DNA from: Combretum micranthum
Lineage: Eukaryota > Streptophyta > Magnoliopsida > Myrtales > Combretaceae
Reading direction: 5' to 3'
Assembly: GCA_024138025.1 (NCBI GenBank)
Contig: JAMXBD010001038.1
Span: forward strand, 124,001 to 188,000
DNA length: 64,000 nt
The notes under the pieces are model-generated. The model did no database searches, had not been told where the DNA came from, and worked only from the letters and a program-made list of their open reading frames with translations. This document shows, piece by piece, positions 33,093 through 44,203 of this stretch; position 1 is the stretch's first letter; each line of letters begins with the position of its first letter. The translations under genes and the position numbers were made by a program.

Positions 33093-33709
33093 GGTCTTTA
33101 TGGCTCGGAACACCTAACCTCGAAGGAAGGTTAAATCCATTCAACATATGATTCTCGAAAAATCATATGTATTGTTTTCTCACGTGTTTGATGCATCTCA
33201 TATGTTTGTTTAAATAACTTGTTTGAATATTGATTGTTCGAGTACTTTATTTGTGGAAATAATTCTCACTAAGCAAGGAAATCTTATCCCTTTATAGATA
33301 TTTATTGTAGCACCCCTACCTTTGGTTGACACCCAGGGGATACTTTTCTCAGGTACTACCTTTTGGATGAAGCCAAAGACTAGATGTAGACTTGGACTTC
33401 TAAGTAAATCTCTAATATAACTATTTTGAATAGACTATGATAACTATATCTTTTGATAGTGGAATGCCCTTTTAATATTTGTAAGACTCTTATATCCTAT
33501 TTTAAGATGCTTATGTTATGATTTCCATTCTTAAGTGCTATTATGAATGTCTTCTTAAACAACTTGTTTCAAAGTTGGTCCTCTATGATCATGAAGGTAT
33601 GCCTTACACCTAATAACAAAGTTTTTGGGATGACTAAGGTTGTCATGTTTGAGCTTTAATATTGAGCATGGCGGATTATCGCATTTAGGGCGCTCTTTCG
33701 GGTGTGAAA
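33093..33709 (+). repeat. element B 3' LTR, second part
   Basis: This resumes the LTR of element B after element A. It matches the reverse complement of the first 530 bp of LTR A, ending TTCGGGTGTGAAA near 33709 in place of the usual GGGGCGTGACA. Downstream sequence belongs to the MULE. Confidence 0.8.
33144..33170. promoter_or_regulatory. conserved LTR hairpin, element B
   Basis: ACATATGATT (33144-33153) pairs perfectly with AATCATATGT (33161-33170), loop CTCGAAA, about 545 nt from the LTR end. On the complementary strand the loop reads TTTCGAG against TTTCGGG in element A. Confidence 0.55.
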
Positions 33710-34147
33710 CTATATGCCTCATTTCAGATAGAGGGAATGGTGTTATTGAGGCAGTTGATGATGCAGCAAATGGGTAGTAACCTCCCTTTGTAGTGCATCG
33801 ATGTTGTGTCCAACATATTGTCAACAATTTCAACAATGTTTATTAAGGTAGTCGATTTAGTGAACATTATTTCTATAGTTTGCGATGTTAGATTGGTCGG
33901 GTTTGCCACTACTGAGTAATGGAATGGCTTGTGGAGTAATGAAGTTGGTGGTGGTGGTGTAGTTTCTTATTTTCTTTTGCTGATCATTTGTTGTTTTGCT
34001 GGTTTAGGGGTTGATCTTATTATATTTGGGTATTATTTACAATTTGCCAGGAGGGGGAAAGGGTTTCAACAAAAGGCATTGTTCCAAATGGTGCATTCTT
34101 CTGTTCATACCTGCCTACATTCAACGCCTATAGGGCAAACTTAAAGG

Positions 34148-34240
34148 CACTGTCTGCTCACTTAGATCTGTAATATCTTTCCAGATTGACCTTTGTCCGT
34201 ACTTTTTTTCAAAAAGGAACCCAAAAATACCCAAAAACCC
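34148..34240 (-). repeat. MULE right terminal inverted repeat
   Basis: Reverse complement of the left repeat at 10368-10460. It ends CCCAAAAACCC at 34240. About 430 bp of MULE sequence between 33710 and 34147 have no readable domain. Confidence 0.75.
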
Positions 34241-35040
34241 AATGCCAGCTTATGTCTATATTGCTTCATTGTGAAGCAAATTTCCAACTATGTGGCTACA
34301 ATCCAAAGTCAATAATTGCTTAGCTCAATGTTTAGAGACAGCTGGCCTTCTTCTAGAGGTGTGTTTTATTTTTTATTTTTTTTTTTCAAATCACACTTAA
34401 TAGAAATATCATGAAGAGAGAAAGTATAGCTAGTTAGCTATAGAAGATGCAACCTTCTTCATCACTAGAGTCTTAGCTGATATAGTACTGTCCTTTTAAT
34501 TTGATTTTTAAGCTTTTGTTAGGTTTAATTAGGCATTGTAGATATATTTGTATAGAATTGGAATTGCACCTCGTTGAAATATATAATTCTTGTGATTTGT
34601 GAATCCTTATTTTAAGATTATATATATGTGATTGAATGAAAATTACAAAGCACATATATTCAACCAAATTTAACAGTGTTTGAATGGAAAAAAAATACAT
34701 AGTTTTTAGAATTGAACTAAATTTGGAGTAAAATTTAAATAATTTCTAACCTAATTTTCAACTTAGTTTGTATATATATATCATTGCATAATTAAGGACT
34801 ATACTATAGGTTAGCTAAAATTTGTAGAGTTAAAAAAAGAAAAACTAATATATATGGAATATAGATCTTCATATTGCTAATAGTATTGTAGTCTAGTGAC
34901 ATTAGTAAGATGTATATAGTTTCTTATTGTAGTGGCAAAATATATATACCATATTAAAATAAGTAACTTGTATATCATATGTAAATAAATGCCACAGCCT
35001 ATCTTTTTCTATTAGTAGACAAAAATGATAGCTGAATTTT
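34241..35040. other. unassigned AT-rich interval
   Basis: Sequence between the MULE end and an inverted repeat. No gene or terminal repeat recognised. Confidence 0.3.
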
Positions 35041-35240
35041 CGCAAAATCAATTAGGTGCGTGGAGTTTCATTTTGAATAATTTGATACTTAACAAAGTTT
35101 TCATCGACTTTTTTATACCTGAAGCTTGGTTTTGATAAATTTGGTACTTGAAGAAAGTTTTGCCAAATTTTTTCATACCCGAAGCAAGTTTAATCAAGTA
35201 TGAAAAAAGTCTATGAAAACTTTGTTTATGAAGCCCCATA
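35041..35240. repeat. inverted repeat, left arm
   Basis: Imperfect units of about 62 bp (AAAGTTTT, a T-rich run and ATACC.GAAGC words). The whole arm resembles the reverse complement of 40456-40630, with matches such as CGCAAAA against TTTTTGC and ATACCTGAAG against CTTCATGTAT. Confidence 0.5.
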
Positions 35241-36196
35241 ATTTTACCTTACTCAGAATATAGGATTTAGCAATTAATTGGCAACTTGAGTAATGACCGA
35301 AGCTCAACAATACTCAAAACCTTAATAATCGAATCCTTATACCTTAATTTCTGAACCAAAAACCCTACCATATAATAAAATTTAAATTTCAGGAACTTTA
35401 ATTTGAAATTCCATGTATACGGTTGTGATTAGGATATCCAAATTAGTAGGCACATAAGTTTTCATCTCCAAACACCATAGGATATATAATTGTGATAAGA
35501 TACTGTATCGTGTAGGAATTGGACCCATATTGGAAAAATTTCCAATAAATTTTGTCACCACCTCAATGCATATATATATATATATCGCGTAATCCACTAA
35601 TTCGGTTGCTCCTTTTCCTTTTTTTTTTTCCTTTCTTTTTCTCCTTTTAGTTTCTTTCTTCTCTTGAAGTTTATGAAATTTGATCGACAGAATCGACGAA
35701 ACTCCAAAACTTCAAAAATTCATAACTCACAAAATATACCTTCATTTCCAAATCCACAAGAGACATTGTGATCCTGGTTCCGTCTTTTTCAAAACAAGAG
35801 CACACTTGATAAAGTTTCTTTACCCTCCAAATTTAGTAAAAATTGAAGCATTGAGTATTTAATGAAGAAGTCGATTCAATATTCTTAAGTTTTATACATA
35901 AATCCTTAATTTTTACATACTACACTGTATTCCTTAAGCTTAGAAGAGTGTTTTCTTGTATTGTATAGGTGAAAAATTTGACTTCTCGGGCTAACCTTTG
36001 GATTCTTTCGATAATTAACGATGTCACCACGGTGAGTGAGATTTCTAATGATTTACTGCTTGATTGTGTTATACTATTGTTGTATTACTATTTTATATTG
36101 TATGAGTGGTAATTTTTAAGTTAAAAAGACTTATAAAGGTGTCACAAGACTTGGAAGTACGAATCGAAGCGTCTATGGTGAGTTTGAAGTGAAAAT

Positions 36197-36405
36197 GGTC
36201 TTATATGATCCTTGTGTACAACCTGTGTACTTTGGTTGTATATGTGTAAAAATGGAAGATTCTACGCTATCCTTGTACATGATCCATGTACTTTGGTTGT
36301 GTATGTGTATTTCTTTAACATCATGTATTTATTTATGCAAATAAAGTCCTATATGACCCCCATACATGACCCTTATACAAAGGTCATGTACGTGTAAAAA
36401 TGAAT
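36197..36405. repeat. three imperfect units of about 72-80 bp
   Basis: Units start near 36197, 36268 and 36348. They share TATATGAYCC, ACATGAYCC, TGTACTTTGGTTGTRTATGT and TGTAAAAATG words. Confidence 0.5.
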
Positions 36406-37294
36406 GAGATAAAGGAAAATGGATGCCAAACCTAGTTACCCCATCCTAAGCACAGCCGTGCATAAATGGCCGTATAGAGCCTTTGGAATATGTTTTAGTA
36501 TATCCAAGCCATGTAAGCCACTTTCACTATTAAATAGCCATCTACACAAATTGTGTGGCTTGGTTATGTATGTTATAAATTCTCATTTTTGAGGAATTCT
36601 TACTACCACTTTGGTAATCCACTTAACTTGTTGCATTAACTAAATTGTGCACTTTAGGACATGGAATTAAGTTTTAAAACTAAGAATATGAGTTTAAGTT
36701 TGAAATGGTCATGCGAAGGACCTAAAGTGTGATAATTCACTGATATTGATGAATGAATTGCTTGAATTGATGCTTGTGTAAATTGTTTCATTTGCCAATA
36801 GCTTACTTATTTGGAATGGAATGTATAATGGTTGATCACCCTAAATTTATTAATGATTATAGGGTTATAAATAATATAGGGACATGCATTGTATGACATT
36901 GCATTTAATATGCCACCATTGTCCAGCGATGGAATGATAGGAAAATTTAAGTAATGGATATATCCACTTCATTTAAGTTAAGCTACCTCCGGATTGAGCA
37001 CCATAAGACTTCCATGAGGAAAAATTAAATTAAGTTAAGTTCCAGTTTTGTAGAACGAACTATATGATATGAAGAAGTCGCGAACTATGAAACCATGTCA
37101 AACCATCGTCTCAGTTCTAATGGTAAACTACCCTAAATTGATCACCTTAAGGCTGCCTGGGACTTGTGATAAGTGAATTTAAGTTTAGATGATTGACGAA
37201 ACTAAGTATTCCTTAAACCTTAGGTTAATGAGGGGTTAAATCTTTTACCTCATGCCGATTATCGAAAGACCACATGCAATGTTTGTATTGCATA

Positions 37295-39995
37295 TGTAAA
37301 GACCCGACTCACCAATTTCCGAGATTTAGTGTATCGAATCCCCAATCACATATAACATTTTCATATTATTTGTAAAGTTGTCCTAAAACTAACAGTTTAT
37401 GAGAATTGTTTGATGAAATTTACTAAAACATTATAAACAACTTTTAACAAAACAAGATTACTAATAAAAGCAATCCATACATATATACATTATATATGCA
37501 AAGTTTAGTGTCAATATGAGACACTACAAAATTTACAAGTTTTTCATGGTACAAAAGATAACCTAAAAATATCTTAAGGTCTTTTACAACTTAAGCTTAT
37601 TTAACAAGTCTTCTATATAAAGAATTATGCTTTAAACAAAAGCTTCTCCAAAATCCAAAGGTATTCGAGTCCTACCCGTCTCACTCGTCCATGAGTCGCT
37701 CAAAATCTGACCTGTATCCCAGATCATCGTATAACTCATCTTCATTACCTGCAAAGCAACAAAAGTGAGCTAAAGGCCCAGTATACAATAACAAATAGAA
37801 GAAAAATTTATCAAGCATACTTAAATCAAATGAAATGTATCAACGATCAAGTCATTATCTTATTAAATTTTCTTTTAACAAAACAACAGGAAGGTATTCA
37901 AACCCCGGAATCACGCTCTAGGAATTTAGGGGTCCTGAGTAACAGCAATTGCTCAGGAGGTTGATATAAGCAGTCCGAATACTTATATCTCCTATATTTA
38001 TTCCATAAAGAAGTAGCTTCATTTAGGGTTCAAAAGCCATTGCCCGACTCAACTTAAACTTAGTCCACGACATGAGCCTAGTTCACAAGTTCTCATAAAC
38101 TTTGAACTAAACCATGGTATTTCCCCCTAAGTTTAAGCAAACATTTCTCGGATACTATTCTCCTCATCGGCTATCCACTTAACCAAAATGAATCGTTATT
38201 GCATCATAACGTACCATTGCATCATGGTAAAGTTATTACATCATGACTTAGGTTAAGTGCCTAACTGACATGTCATTGCATCATGACAGGTTTGCTACTC
38301 CTCGGACCAGATTAAACAACATAATAAACATCTAGTTCATCAATGCATTAAGCCGAATCGAATTAAATCAATTTTAGTAATGCTTAGTTCTAGCGTACAA
38401 CAAACAAGCTATTGCATACCTGAACTCGATAATGTATTACTATATTCACTCGGAGGGGAAATAACCGAAGAACCTTTAACTGAAATAAGAATAACAAAAC
38501 AAATCAATAATAGAACGTAGAATATATATATATATATCACAATCTTATGCTAACTATATAAGGAGATTCATTGAACTTAAAGTATAGTTTTAATATTTAA
38601 TTCATACATAAAACATGTTTATATAGCTTATAGATTCATTAGAAGACTATATACGAAGTAAAGAATGATAATTTAAGAAGATTGAATTTGTAAAACTTAG
38701 GGGATACGCGGCCTCTCTACACAGACAAAATTGAACTGAACGTCGGTAGTGTTGAAATTATACGCTAACGGCGTTAAGAAAATCGATTATGTTTGCATTC
38801 AACATCGCCTCTAAGCCTACAGCGTTGAAGCCCTAATGGCCGATGTACGATTTGAAAAATAAACACTGGCTAATTTCCTTATAAAAGCCGGCGACATTTT
38901 AAACGGCTTTAGAAAAATCGGTTCTGATCACATTCAACTCCACCTTTACACTGGCAGAGTTGAAGTACTAGATTGCTAGCGTACACTCAAAAAACATACC
39001 TATTTCGAAAGTGTTTTATTTCCCTTGTTTTACACTTTGAAAAGTATAACATATAACACTTTTAATCCTTCTTCAAACACAAATTTAGCTTTATACACTA
39101 TCTTCTATCCACATTAACCAATTCTAACAACTTTAAACATCATAACAACTCATCAAACTACTTCATTCACAACAAATCCTCTCCTCCTTTCCACTTCAGC
39201 TTCAACTACTCAAATCAACTTTACTTCTCACTAACACTTCTCATAACTTCCACAACACATAAACAAGTTCATACAATAAAACACAACCTAACATATATCA
39301 GTGCATAAAACCATTCAACTCCTATGACATTAAACTCATCCTACCATAGATTTTACATCTATATTACAAGAAAGGAATTAAAACAAAGAATTTATATTAG
39401 CTTTAACTTACATGAATAGGCTTTGGCTTGGAGAGATTTTTGATTCCAAGGGCTTGTAATTTGTTTTTGGTTTAGGGCTTATGGTTTGAAGAAAAAGGAA
39501 AAGAGAAAGGAAAGAAATATGGGAAATTCGTATGGAATGTGAGGGCTGCCAAAAGAGGCTTCATTTGATCAAATTTGGGGCTAAATTTTATCCTAAGTTT
39601 GATTTTTGGGGTATATTTCACTTAAGCTTAATTTGGAGTTCATTTGGGTTTAATTTAGGCTTGAAAAATAGGCTTAACTTTTGTAAAAATTATGTCAATG
39701 AATTCTTAGGCATAACAAAAGTTGTTTTGATAAGTTTAAACATAACACACACATATTAATTGATAAAAGACACAAATATTAATTATACTATACACACATT
39801 AATATACATAAAAGAAGAACATTAATTTTATTACACATACTCACATATATCAATAATTTACATTAATAAACATAATATATCAAACCTATTTCTACACATT
39901 CATTTTCATAAATCAAAATTATTTCAACTTCATATTTAGAACTAATATCATATTCACATGAAAAATTTAATTATTGAATAAATTAGATTATTTCA
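37295..39995 (-). mobile_element. LTR-like insertion G
   Basis: A 2701-bp insertion starts TGTAAAGACCC and ends ATTTCA, with perfect 5-bp duplications GCATA at 37290-37294 and 39996-40000. It shares with F a block near 37915-38000 (ATTTAGGGGTCCTGAG and CCGAATACTTATATCT), in the same direction. No primer site or coding part, so probably a solo LTR of another family. It holds a hairpin TCCTGAG...CTCAGGA near 37930-37956 and tandem hairpin units at 38720-39000. Confidence 0.6.
38720..39000. repeat. tandem hairpin units in G
   Basis: Two units about 134 bp apart contain AGAAAATCG or AGAAAAATCG followed by a TTCAAC...GTTGAA stem around a 20-nt loop. A shortened unit with GTGTTGAA lies just before them. 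Confidence 0.5.
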
Positions 39996-40455
39996 GCATA
40001 TGGCTGTACATACATAGCATATGTTTGATAATTTGTTTGCTTACTTGTTGAGTAGTAATGAGGATATAGCATTCCCATCTCATTGATTTGTGGTTTTGCT
40101 CACCCCCTATGGTGTCACACATCTTGCAAATGCTCCAAGATAGGTTTATAACCAAGCTAGGCATACCACTCCGGTAAGCCAGCTGATTTTGGGATTCTTA
40201 GGGAGATTTTTAGTTAAGGAAGCTGGATAGAGAAACTATCGGTGTTATATCCTAATGTTTAAGTCTTTTTGGACATACTATATCTTTTGTTATTAAGTAA
40301 TTTCAGTTAAGAAAGAAAACTAATGTAATGATAAGACAACATCTGTAAAGCCTTGCTTTTGTTAAAGGTATTTGATTTAATTCCTAAGTAATGTTGTTAA
40401 GATGCTGCGCCAATGCTATTATGGTTGGTACGAGCATTTGTTGCGGGTTGTCACA

Positions 40456-40630
40456 ACCAAAGTACCATTTAATGTGACATTGTTTAGATACCAAAATTAT
40501 CAAAACCAAATTTCAGATATGAAAAATATCTAAGCAAACTTATTTAGGTATGAAATTGTTCAAAACCAACTTCATGTATCTAGTTAAACTTTTTGCAAAA
40601 ATTTATGTACCATTTTTTATATTTTCCCTT
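40456..40630. repeat. inverted repeat, right arm
   Basis: Starts directly after TGTCACA at 40455. It resembles the left arm at 35041-35240 in reverse complement, roughly 70% by eye, with the TATCAAAACCAA and TTCAAAA words in the same order. Confidence 0.5.
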
Positions 40631-40714
40631 ATTATTACATCTTGATTGCAAAAGAGACTCTCCTGACTAATAAATACTTCAGATGACTTATCATAGGATA
40701 CAATTCGATATCCA

Positions 40715-42890
40715 TCTTTGTTGTTGCTCAGAAACGTTAAGATCAATCTTTAAAATAAAAAACATTACAATAATGGACGTTTAAAGCTAAACAAAACTAA
40801 ATTTATAATTTTCTTTCATCCATTCTAAAAAGCATCTATTCAAATTTTATATTTAAATTTCAATTGGTCTCTCTATAAAATTCAAATGTTTTAGAGCTTC
40901 ACAATAATTGCTATAATAATAGATCACTTTAAGGTAGCAGCTCAAACAAAGAAGAGTCTAGTCTGGTCTAAATTCACGCTTAGTTTGCCCGTCTGATGCT
41001 AGGTTCGAGAATGGCACTAGGCGAAGGTGCCACCATGCCCTACTGTTCTGCTGTGACCAGCCCTTAGACCATCAAAAGAATCGAGGCTAGGGGGTCTCAT
41101 CCATAGTGGTTCCCCCTGCCTTTGGTGGGGACAAAAAAGTAAAAAATGGATCATTCTTAGAGGTAGGCAAAGTGGGTAAATGGGCCGGCCCAGTTTGCTT
41201 CGGGCCATGGGTTAAACGACCCGGGCCAATTCGGCTCGCTTTTAAATGGGTCTGATTTTCTTGGCTTGGGCTTGGCTAGCATTGACGTGCAAGTTAAATG
41301 GGCAGGCTCGCATGCCATTTTTTTTAAAAAAAATTTAAATTTTTATTTTTTAATAATAGTTTGTGTGATAATTATAATATTCATACACTTTAAGGTTTTA
41401 TATATATTAATGATTAATTTTATTACTATTTTGATTACTTATATATAAAAACAAGTTTTTAAAATAATTTGTTAGATATCATATTATGTTTAAATCAATA
41501 AATATATATTTAAAAAAATGTCATAGTACTTATAGTTCATGTATCAATCTATATTTTTTCCATAACATACGTAAATAATCATTAATATGTTATTACATTA
41601 TTCTTGTTTTTAAACTTTATTTTTAGGCCCATGAGCCAACCCCGCCCGACCCACTTTTAAAAGGGCCAAAATTTTTTAGCTACTTAAGCTGATTGACAAA
41701 CCAACTCACAAGCCACGATCCATGTGCCCAGCTCTAATCATTCATATGCTATCATTATATTTGGATGGCTGCAAGTTTGGTGAGATCTACAGAAAAAGAT
41801 GAAAATGGGTAGACTTATTCCTAATCTACGTCCGCTTTCCATTCTCTCCATATTTGAAAAAAATAAAAGGAGAAAAAAAAAAAACTAAAATAAGTGAAAC
41901 TAAGGATGATATAGAACTGTTGTAATTTTTTATTTTTACTATATTAACCAAATATGTCAAAACACAACATTTCTTCCATTTTTTTTATTAATTATATCCA
42001 AATAAGAATACTAGTTATATTTACTGTCCTTTAGATTAGGAAAAATGGGAGCTGCATTGCTGGTATTCGGAATCTGTCCATTTTTAAAATAGGGAAATAC
42101 CGACATAATGCTTGTTCAAGGCTAGATGAGAATAAATTTATAATTTTCATTCATTCTATAAAGCATGCGATCGGATTATACATTTAAATTTTAGTTGTTC
42201 TCTCCATTAAATTTAAATGTTTTAGGGTTTCACAACAATTGCTTTAATAATAGATGACTTTAAGGTTGGAACAAATAAGTAAAAATTGGATCATCTTAAC
42301 ACTTTCATTATATTTGGATGGTTGCAAATTGCAAGTCTGTTGGGATCTAAGGAAATGGGCGGAAATTAGAGAAAATAATACATTTGACTATTTCAATAAG
42401 AGATGGAAATGTGTAGACTTATTTCTAATTTACATTTGCTTTCCATTCTCTCCATACTTGCGGGGAGAGAAAAAAAACTAAATAAAATAAGTGAAAACTA
42501 AGATAATTTAGAACTGCTGTAATATTTTATTTTTATTTTCTTTATATCAACCATATATATGAAAAAATAATATTTACATCCATTTTCTTCCATTTTCCAT
42601 TGATTATATATAAATAAGAGTACAAGTTCTATTTGCTGTGCCATGGATTTTCTTCCATTTTCGTTTAAGTTGTCAAATATAGTGTACATTCTGGAGAGAG
42701 GATAACTCAAAGGAAACAATGGGAGGTGCCTTGTTGGCGTTTAGAATCGTTCAATCTTTAAAATAGGAAAATATATATTAACATAATGCAAATAGGAAAA
42801 TATTAATATAATACTTGCTAAGGCTAAATAAAGATAAATTTATAATTTTCTTTCATTCATAATCAAATTTTATATTTTAATTTTGGTTAT
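40715..42890. repeat. tandem duplication, two units plus a partial third
   Basis: Units begin near 40715, 42047 and 42721. Unit 2 has a period of about 674 bp. Shared landmarks are AATCTTTAAAATA, TTTATAATTTTC, AAATGTTTTAG, TTATATTTGGATGG and CTTTCCATTCTCTCCATA. Unit 1 is longer because it carries an extra segment at about 40936-41131 and a hAT element at 41158-41736. No coding frame is convincing. Confidence 0.75.
41158..41736. mobile_element. non-autonomous hAT-type element
   Basis: 579 bp with short terminal inverted repeats: TAGAGGTAGGCA at the left end and the complement of TAGAGCTGGGCA at the right (10 of 12 match). The 8-bp flanks ATCATTCT and ATCATTCA agree at 7 positions. The subterminal regions are rich in GGGCC and GGCCC, as in known plant hAT-like repeats. 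The neighbouring tandem unit near 42285-42310 lacks it and shows the uninterrupted site. No transposase frame. Confidence 0.78.
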
Positions 42891-43028
42891 TTCTATGAAG
42901 GATACTTAACCTTTCGCAAAATATATAATTAAGTACCTAAACTATAAAATCAATCAATTTAATACCTCAAAGAATTTTTCATGTATGCTAATGGTATTTT
43001 TATTAAATTGATTAACACTGTCATCCAA
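42891..43028. other. unassigned short interval
   Basis: AT-rich sequence between the tandem duplication and an LTR fragment. The stretch AAGTACCTAAACTATAAAAT recalls the words of the 35041 inverted repeat, only loosely. Confidence 0.25.
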
Positions 43029-43362
43029 TATTGTGTTTTGAAAACCTTATATTTTTACGAGTCTAATGGTATATTCGGAATATTTTTACTAATTTGAGCC
43101 CCGAGACATGCTTTTCGAAAACTATGTCCGATCGTGCTCAAAACGAATCGCGGTTTAACTAATCTGATATTTTTATGCTCTCACAGGTTATTACGAACTA
43201 TTCTACATATTAATCTCTTACTTACTTTCTTAGGGCTACTTAAACGGGGATGCCGAACTTGAATAGTTATGTCTTACTAAGGTTTTGTTGACTTTTAGAA
43301 TTTCGGTTGACTTTCTAATTAGGGTTTAAGCTTAATTGATCACAAAACTTTAGGGGTTTACA
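43029..43362 (-). mobile_element. truncated end of a chromovirus LTR
   Basis: 334 bp match the right end of LTR A from TTTTGAAAACCTTATATTTT to the terminal GGGGTTTACA, with moderate divergence. The remaining 3 kb of the LTR is missing. It belongs to the family of A, B and C. Confidence 0.8.
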
Positions 43363-43369
43363 CTAGCTT

Positions 43370-43520
43370 GATAATAGGTGGCTCTAGGCTTAGAAACAAA
43401 TTGACTCAGTTGTAATATTACAAACAAAATATCCAACTTGATGGTAGTTAATACAATATTCGACCAACCAACCTTCTATAAACTGTAGGATCTAATAACA
43501 ACACCTGATCCTCATGATTT
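43370..43520 (-). pseudogene. Copia reverse transcriptase fragment
   Basis: On the minus strand LLLDPTVYRRLVGRILY, then after a 1-nt frameshift an LTTIKLDILFV stretch and LQLSQFVSKPRATYY. This is the conserved region just before RNase H in Ty1/copia polyproteins. It lies only about 30 bp from the primer site of the same relic, so most of gag-pol has been deleted. It ends next to the gypsy LTR fragment. Confidence 0.78.
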
Positions 43521-43540
43521 GAAGATACTTACACTTAAGA

Positions 43541-43900
43541 CACCTTGATACCATGTAGAGGTTTGATAATAAAATTTCATTCATGACCAATAGGAAGAAA
43601 AAGCAGAGCATCTACGAAAGAAGATGAATAGTAAGAGTAACAATGAGAATCGTATTAGGAATGGTGCAATTAGTTATTCTATTACAAGAGAAGCATTTAT
43701 ATACGATGCATATACACTTGTCTACTCACTAACTTTCCACGTCTACAACATAAATAAAAGTAAAAGAAAAATATATCAATATGCTATCTTTCTACACCGA
43801 TTAACTATTTAAGTAGTATGATTTCAAACTCAATTTGACTATCCTCAAATAAAATATATATTAGAGGAAATATCAATCTGAGCTCAATAGCTATGTGAAT
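43541..43900 (-). mobile_element. Copia 5' LTR remnant with primer site
   Basis: On the minus strand an LTR ends in CTCTACA (43554), directly followed by TGGTATCAAGGTG (43541-43553), a Met-type primer site. Upstream there is TATATAAATGCTTCTCTTGT (about 43683-43702), a TATA box and leader layout typical of plant Copia LTRs. The distal boundary near 43900 is not defined. Confidence 0.6.
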
Positions 43901-44053
43901 GATTCCACTTTACTTACACTTAGATGAAACCAACCATATTGTAAATACTAGTAGCAGTAATAGTAGGGTTTTCACCTATCCTTAAAACTGAGCTCTTTAT
44001 TCATCCCACTTCCCATTACACTAATAAGCACAACGTTACTCTGAAATAAAATT

Positions 44054-44200
44054 CACTACAAGAAAACAGGTCATTAGAGACAGAAAATCTGCGACGAAAA
44101 TTAGAAAATATAGTTATAATTTTAGAAATAAAATCTGCGATGATGGTTTTTGCGACTGAAATTTACGTTTTTGTCTCTAAAGCCTAGTTTTCTTGTAGTG
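44054..44200. mobile_element. CACTA-type MITE, 147 bp
   Basis: Perfect 14-bp terminal inverted repeats CACTACAAGAAAAC, extended imperfectly by a TTAGAGACA word on both sides. The 3-bp duplications ATT lie at 44051-44053 and 44201-44203. Too small to encode anything. It lies about 600 bp beyond the stop codon of the RLP gene. Confidence 0.93.
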
Positions 44201-44203
44201 ATT

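Larger units (their letters stand above)
11806..33709 (+). mobile_element. 5'-truncated gypsy chromovirus (element B), interrupted twice
   Basis: Plus-strand Ty3/gypsy element of the Tekay/Del type. It keeps the linker after RNase H, the integrase, a chromodomain-like tail, a polypurine tract and the 3' LTR. It has no 5' LTR, gag, protease or reverse transcriptase; the break is at about 11806, where it abuts the mudrA fragment. Two younger insertions split it: solo LTR D in the integrase (12830-16902) and element A in the 3' LTR (20431-33087), each with perfect 5-bp duplications. Removing both gives a 3' LTR of about 3.59 kb, close to the other copies. The last bases are GTGTGAAA rather than GTGACA. 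Confidence 0.8.
10368..34240 (+). mobile_element. Mutator-like element (MULE) swollen by nested retrotransposons
   Basis: The 5' end (GGTTTTATGG, 10368) and the 3' end (34240) carry inverted repeats of about 92 bp that match well, including GGGTTCCTTTTTG and ATCTGGAAAGATATT. Between them lie a 5' leader with a likely intron, the start of a mudrA-like frame, and a large gypsy insertion. The MULE's own sequence is only about 2 kb (10368-11805 and 33710-34240); the rest is nested LTR elements. A clean 9-bp target duplication is not evident: the flanks AACGCCCAT and AATGCCAGC agree only partly. The transposase catalytic core is absent, so the element is dead or was already non-autonomous. Confidence 0.7.
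35560..40455 (+). mobile_element. probable degenerate LTR, interrupted by G
   Basis: The sequence ends GGGTTGTCACA at 40455 and contains LTR-like stretches comparable to the end of copy E. It is split by insertion G with a 5-bp duplication. Its left boundary is not defined; I use the start of the T/C-rich patch. No coding domain is readable. It may equally be the interior of an inverted-repeat element. Confidence 0.3.
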
